Below, in pieces: positions 43,575-44,187 of a stretch of DNA of 44,187 nt (within the stretch, counting starts at the first letter, position 1; each line of letters starts with the position of its first letter). This DNA is from Natrinema gari JCM 14663 (GTDB taxonomy: Archaea; Halobacteriota; Halobacteria; Halobacteriales; Natrialbaceae), in contig NZ_AOIJ01000042.1 in the NCBI RefSeq assembly GCF_000337175.1, positions 1-44,187 of the forward strand, given 5' to 3'. The notes beneath the pieces are model-generated. The model had not been told where the DNA came from. It saw only the letters and a program-made list of their open reading frames with translations, and made no database searches. Both the position numbers and the translations under genes were made by a program.

Positions 43575-44009
43575 TTACTCGAGAGAAACAGCGTCCGGTC
43601 CGTGCGCCGCCCCGCCGCCTTCGTCGGCGAGGTCCTTAAGCGCGAGTTTCAGGTTGCGCTTGTTGGCCTTCCAGACGGCGTCGAAGGCGACGCCGAGGAG
43701 GGGGACGGAACCGATGACGGTGTCGATGCCGATGTTCGCGAGCATGCGAAGCAGCGTCGATTGGGAGACGCCCAGTCGGGCGGATTCGGCGGCGAGATAC
43801 AGCGAGACGACCGCCGCAGCAGCGTCGCCTGCTCCGGGAAGGATGCCGACGATCGGATCGAGACCGACCCTGACGCCCGTGCCCGGCACTCGAAGCCCCT
43901 CGTCGAGGGCGTGAGCGACGACGCGCATGCGCTTGATCGCCGCCTCATCGACCGTCGTTGGGAGGGCGTTCTCGAGCGTCTCGAGTTCCGAACGAGTCTC
44001 GCGTACCAT
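43575..44009 (-). CDS. DUF4112 membrane protein
   Basis: A 144-residue protein. VGLDPIVGILPGAGDAAAAV and IGIDTVIGSVPLLGVAFDAV followed by WKANKRNLKLAL are the two signatures of the DUF4112 family, small membrane proteins of unknown function with two hydrophobic hairpins. The first 35 residues are a helical cytoplasmic part. A TATA-like CGCTTATT (44033-44040, minus) lies 24-31 bases before ATG 44009. Convergent with tRNA-Gly copy 2. Confidence 0.9.
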   Translation of the reverse strand: MVRETRSELETLENALPTTVDEAAIKRMRVVAHALDEGLRVPGTGVRVGLDPIVGILPGAGDAAAAVVSLYLAAESARLGVSQSTLLRMLANIGIDTVIGSVPLLGVAFDAVWKANKRNLKLALKDLADEGGGAAHGPDAVSLE

Positions 44010-44187
44010 AGTTTCGGTTTGGCGCGTGCGCGAATAAGCGCGCGGGCGTCCGTGGCAAGTGGTCGACCGTTCGGTTTACCCTGTCTCGAGACGACCCGAC
44101 CGAAAGCACCGGCCAACGGGATGGAAACGACTGGTTTCGTCGCAAAAGCCCGCGTTATTCCGACCGCCACCGACGGACCCGACCGAA

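Overview
The window comes from a haloarchaeon, most likely of the Natrinema/Haloterrigena group (order Natrialbales). The evidence is high GC, very acidic proteins, TATA elements 22-30 nt before start codons with almost no Shine-Dalgarno sites, archaeal-type ribosomal proteins (eL19, eL32, eS4), Rpp29, Cbf5, archaeal type IV pilins, a Tat substrate and a halophile-style CoxA-CoxC fusion. The genus is an inference from general character, not from a search.

Layout, left to right. (1) 1-8.8 kb: a HalOD1 small protein, a bifunctional 3-hydroxyacyl-CoA dehydrogenase/enoyl-CoA hydratase followed by a dead PaaI-type thioesterase, an Lrp-like regulator with an alpha/beta hydrolase, an Lhr-type helicase, and an exported metallopeptidase-like protein with thrombospondin type 3 calcium repeats. 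(2) 8.8-10.3 kb: two tandem type IV pilin genes behind a strong TATA box. (3) 10.7-16.5 kb, mostly minus strand: tRNA-Pro, cbf5/truB, cmk, a DUF106 membrane protein and adk, the block that usually follows secY in haloarchaea; a plus-strand pilin-like surface protein sits between adk and DUF106. (4) 16.9-24.7 kb: an aa3-type terminal oxidase cluster (coxB, coxAC fusion, a subunit IV-like protein on the plus strand; a membrane protein and a zinc-finger/TM protein on the minus strand) plus a membrane-anchored subtilase. (5) 24.7-28.0 kb: an AT-richer, decayed accessory strip with remains of a YgjP-type metallopeptidase, a frameshifted plus-strand gene, an open minus-strand fragment and one intact orphan Tat-secreted protein. 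(6) 28.0-42.6 kb: one unbroken minus-strand S10/spc ribosomal operon from a SPOUT methyltransferase gene through uL3 to uL15 and SecY. (7) 42.6-44.2 kb: two identical tRNA-Gly(GCC) genes with a 3' tRNA fragment between them (an integration scar) and a DUF4112 membrane protein.

How it works together: regions 3 and 6 are the translation, secretion and nucleotide-kinase core. Region 4 is the terminal oxidase of the respiratory chain, placed between secY and adk, which are normally neighbours. Regions 2, 5 and parts of 1 and 3 are cell-surface and accessory genes. No clearly new defence or mobile system was found intact; the most notable accessory signals are the decayed strip at 24.7-28.0 kb, with its intact Tat-secreted orphan, and the tRNA-Gly integration scar.
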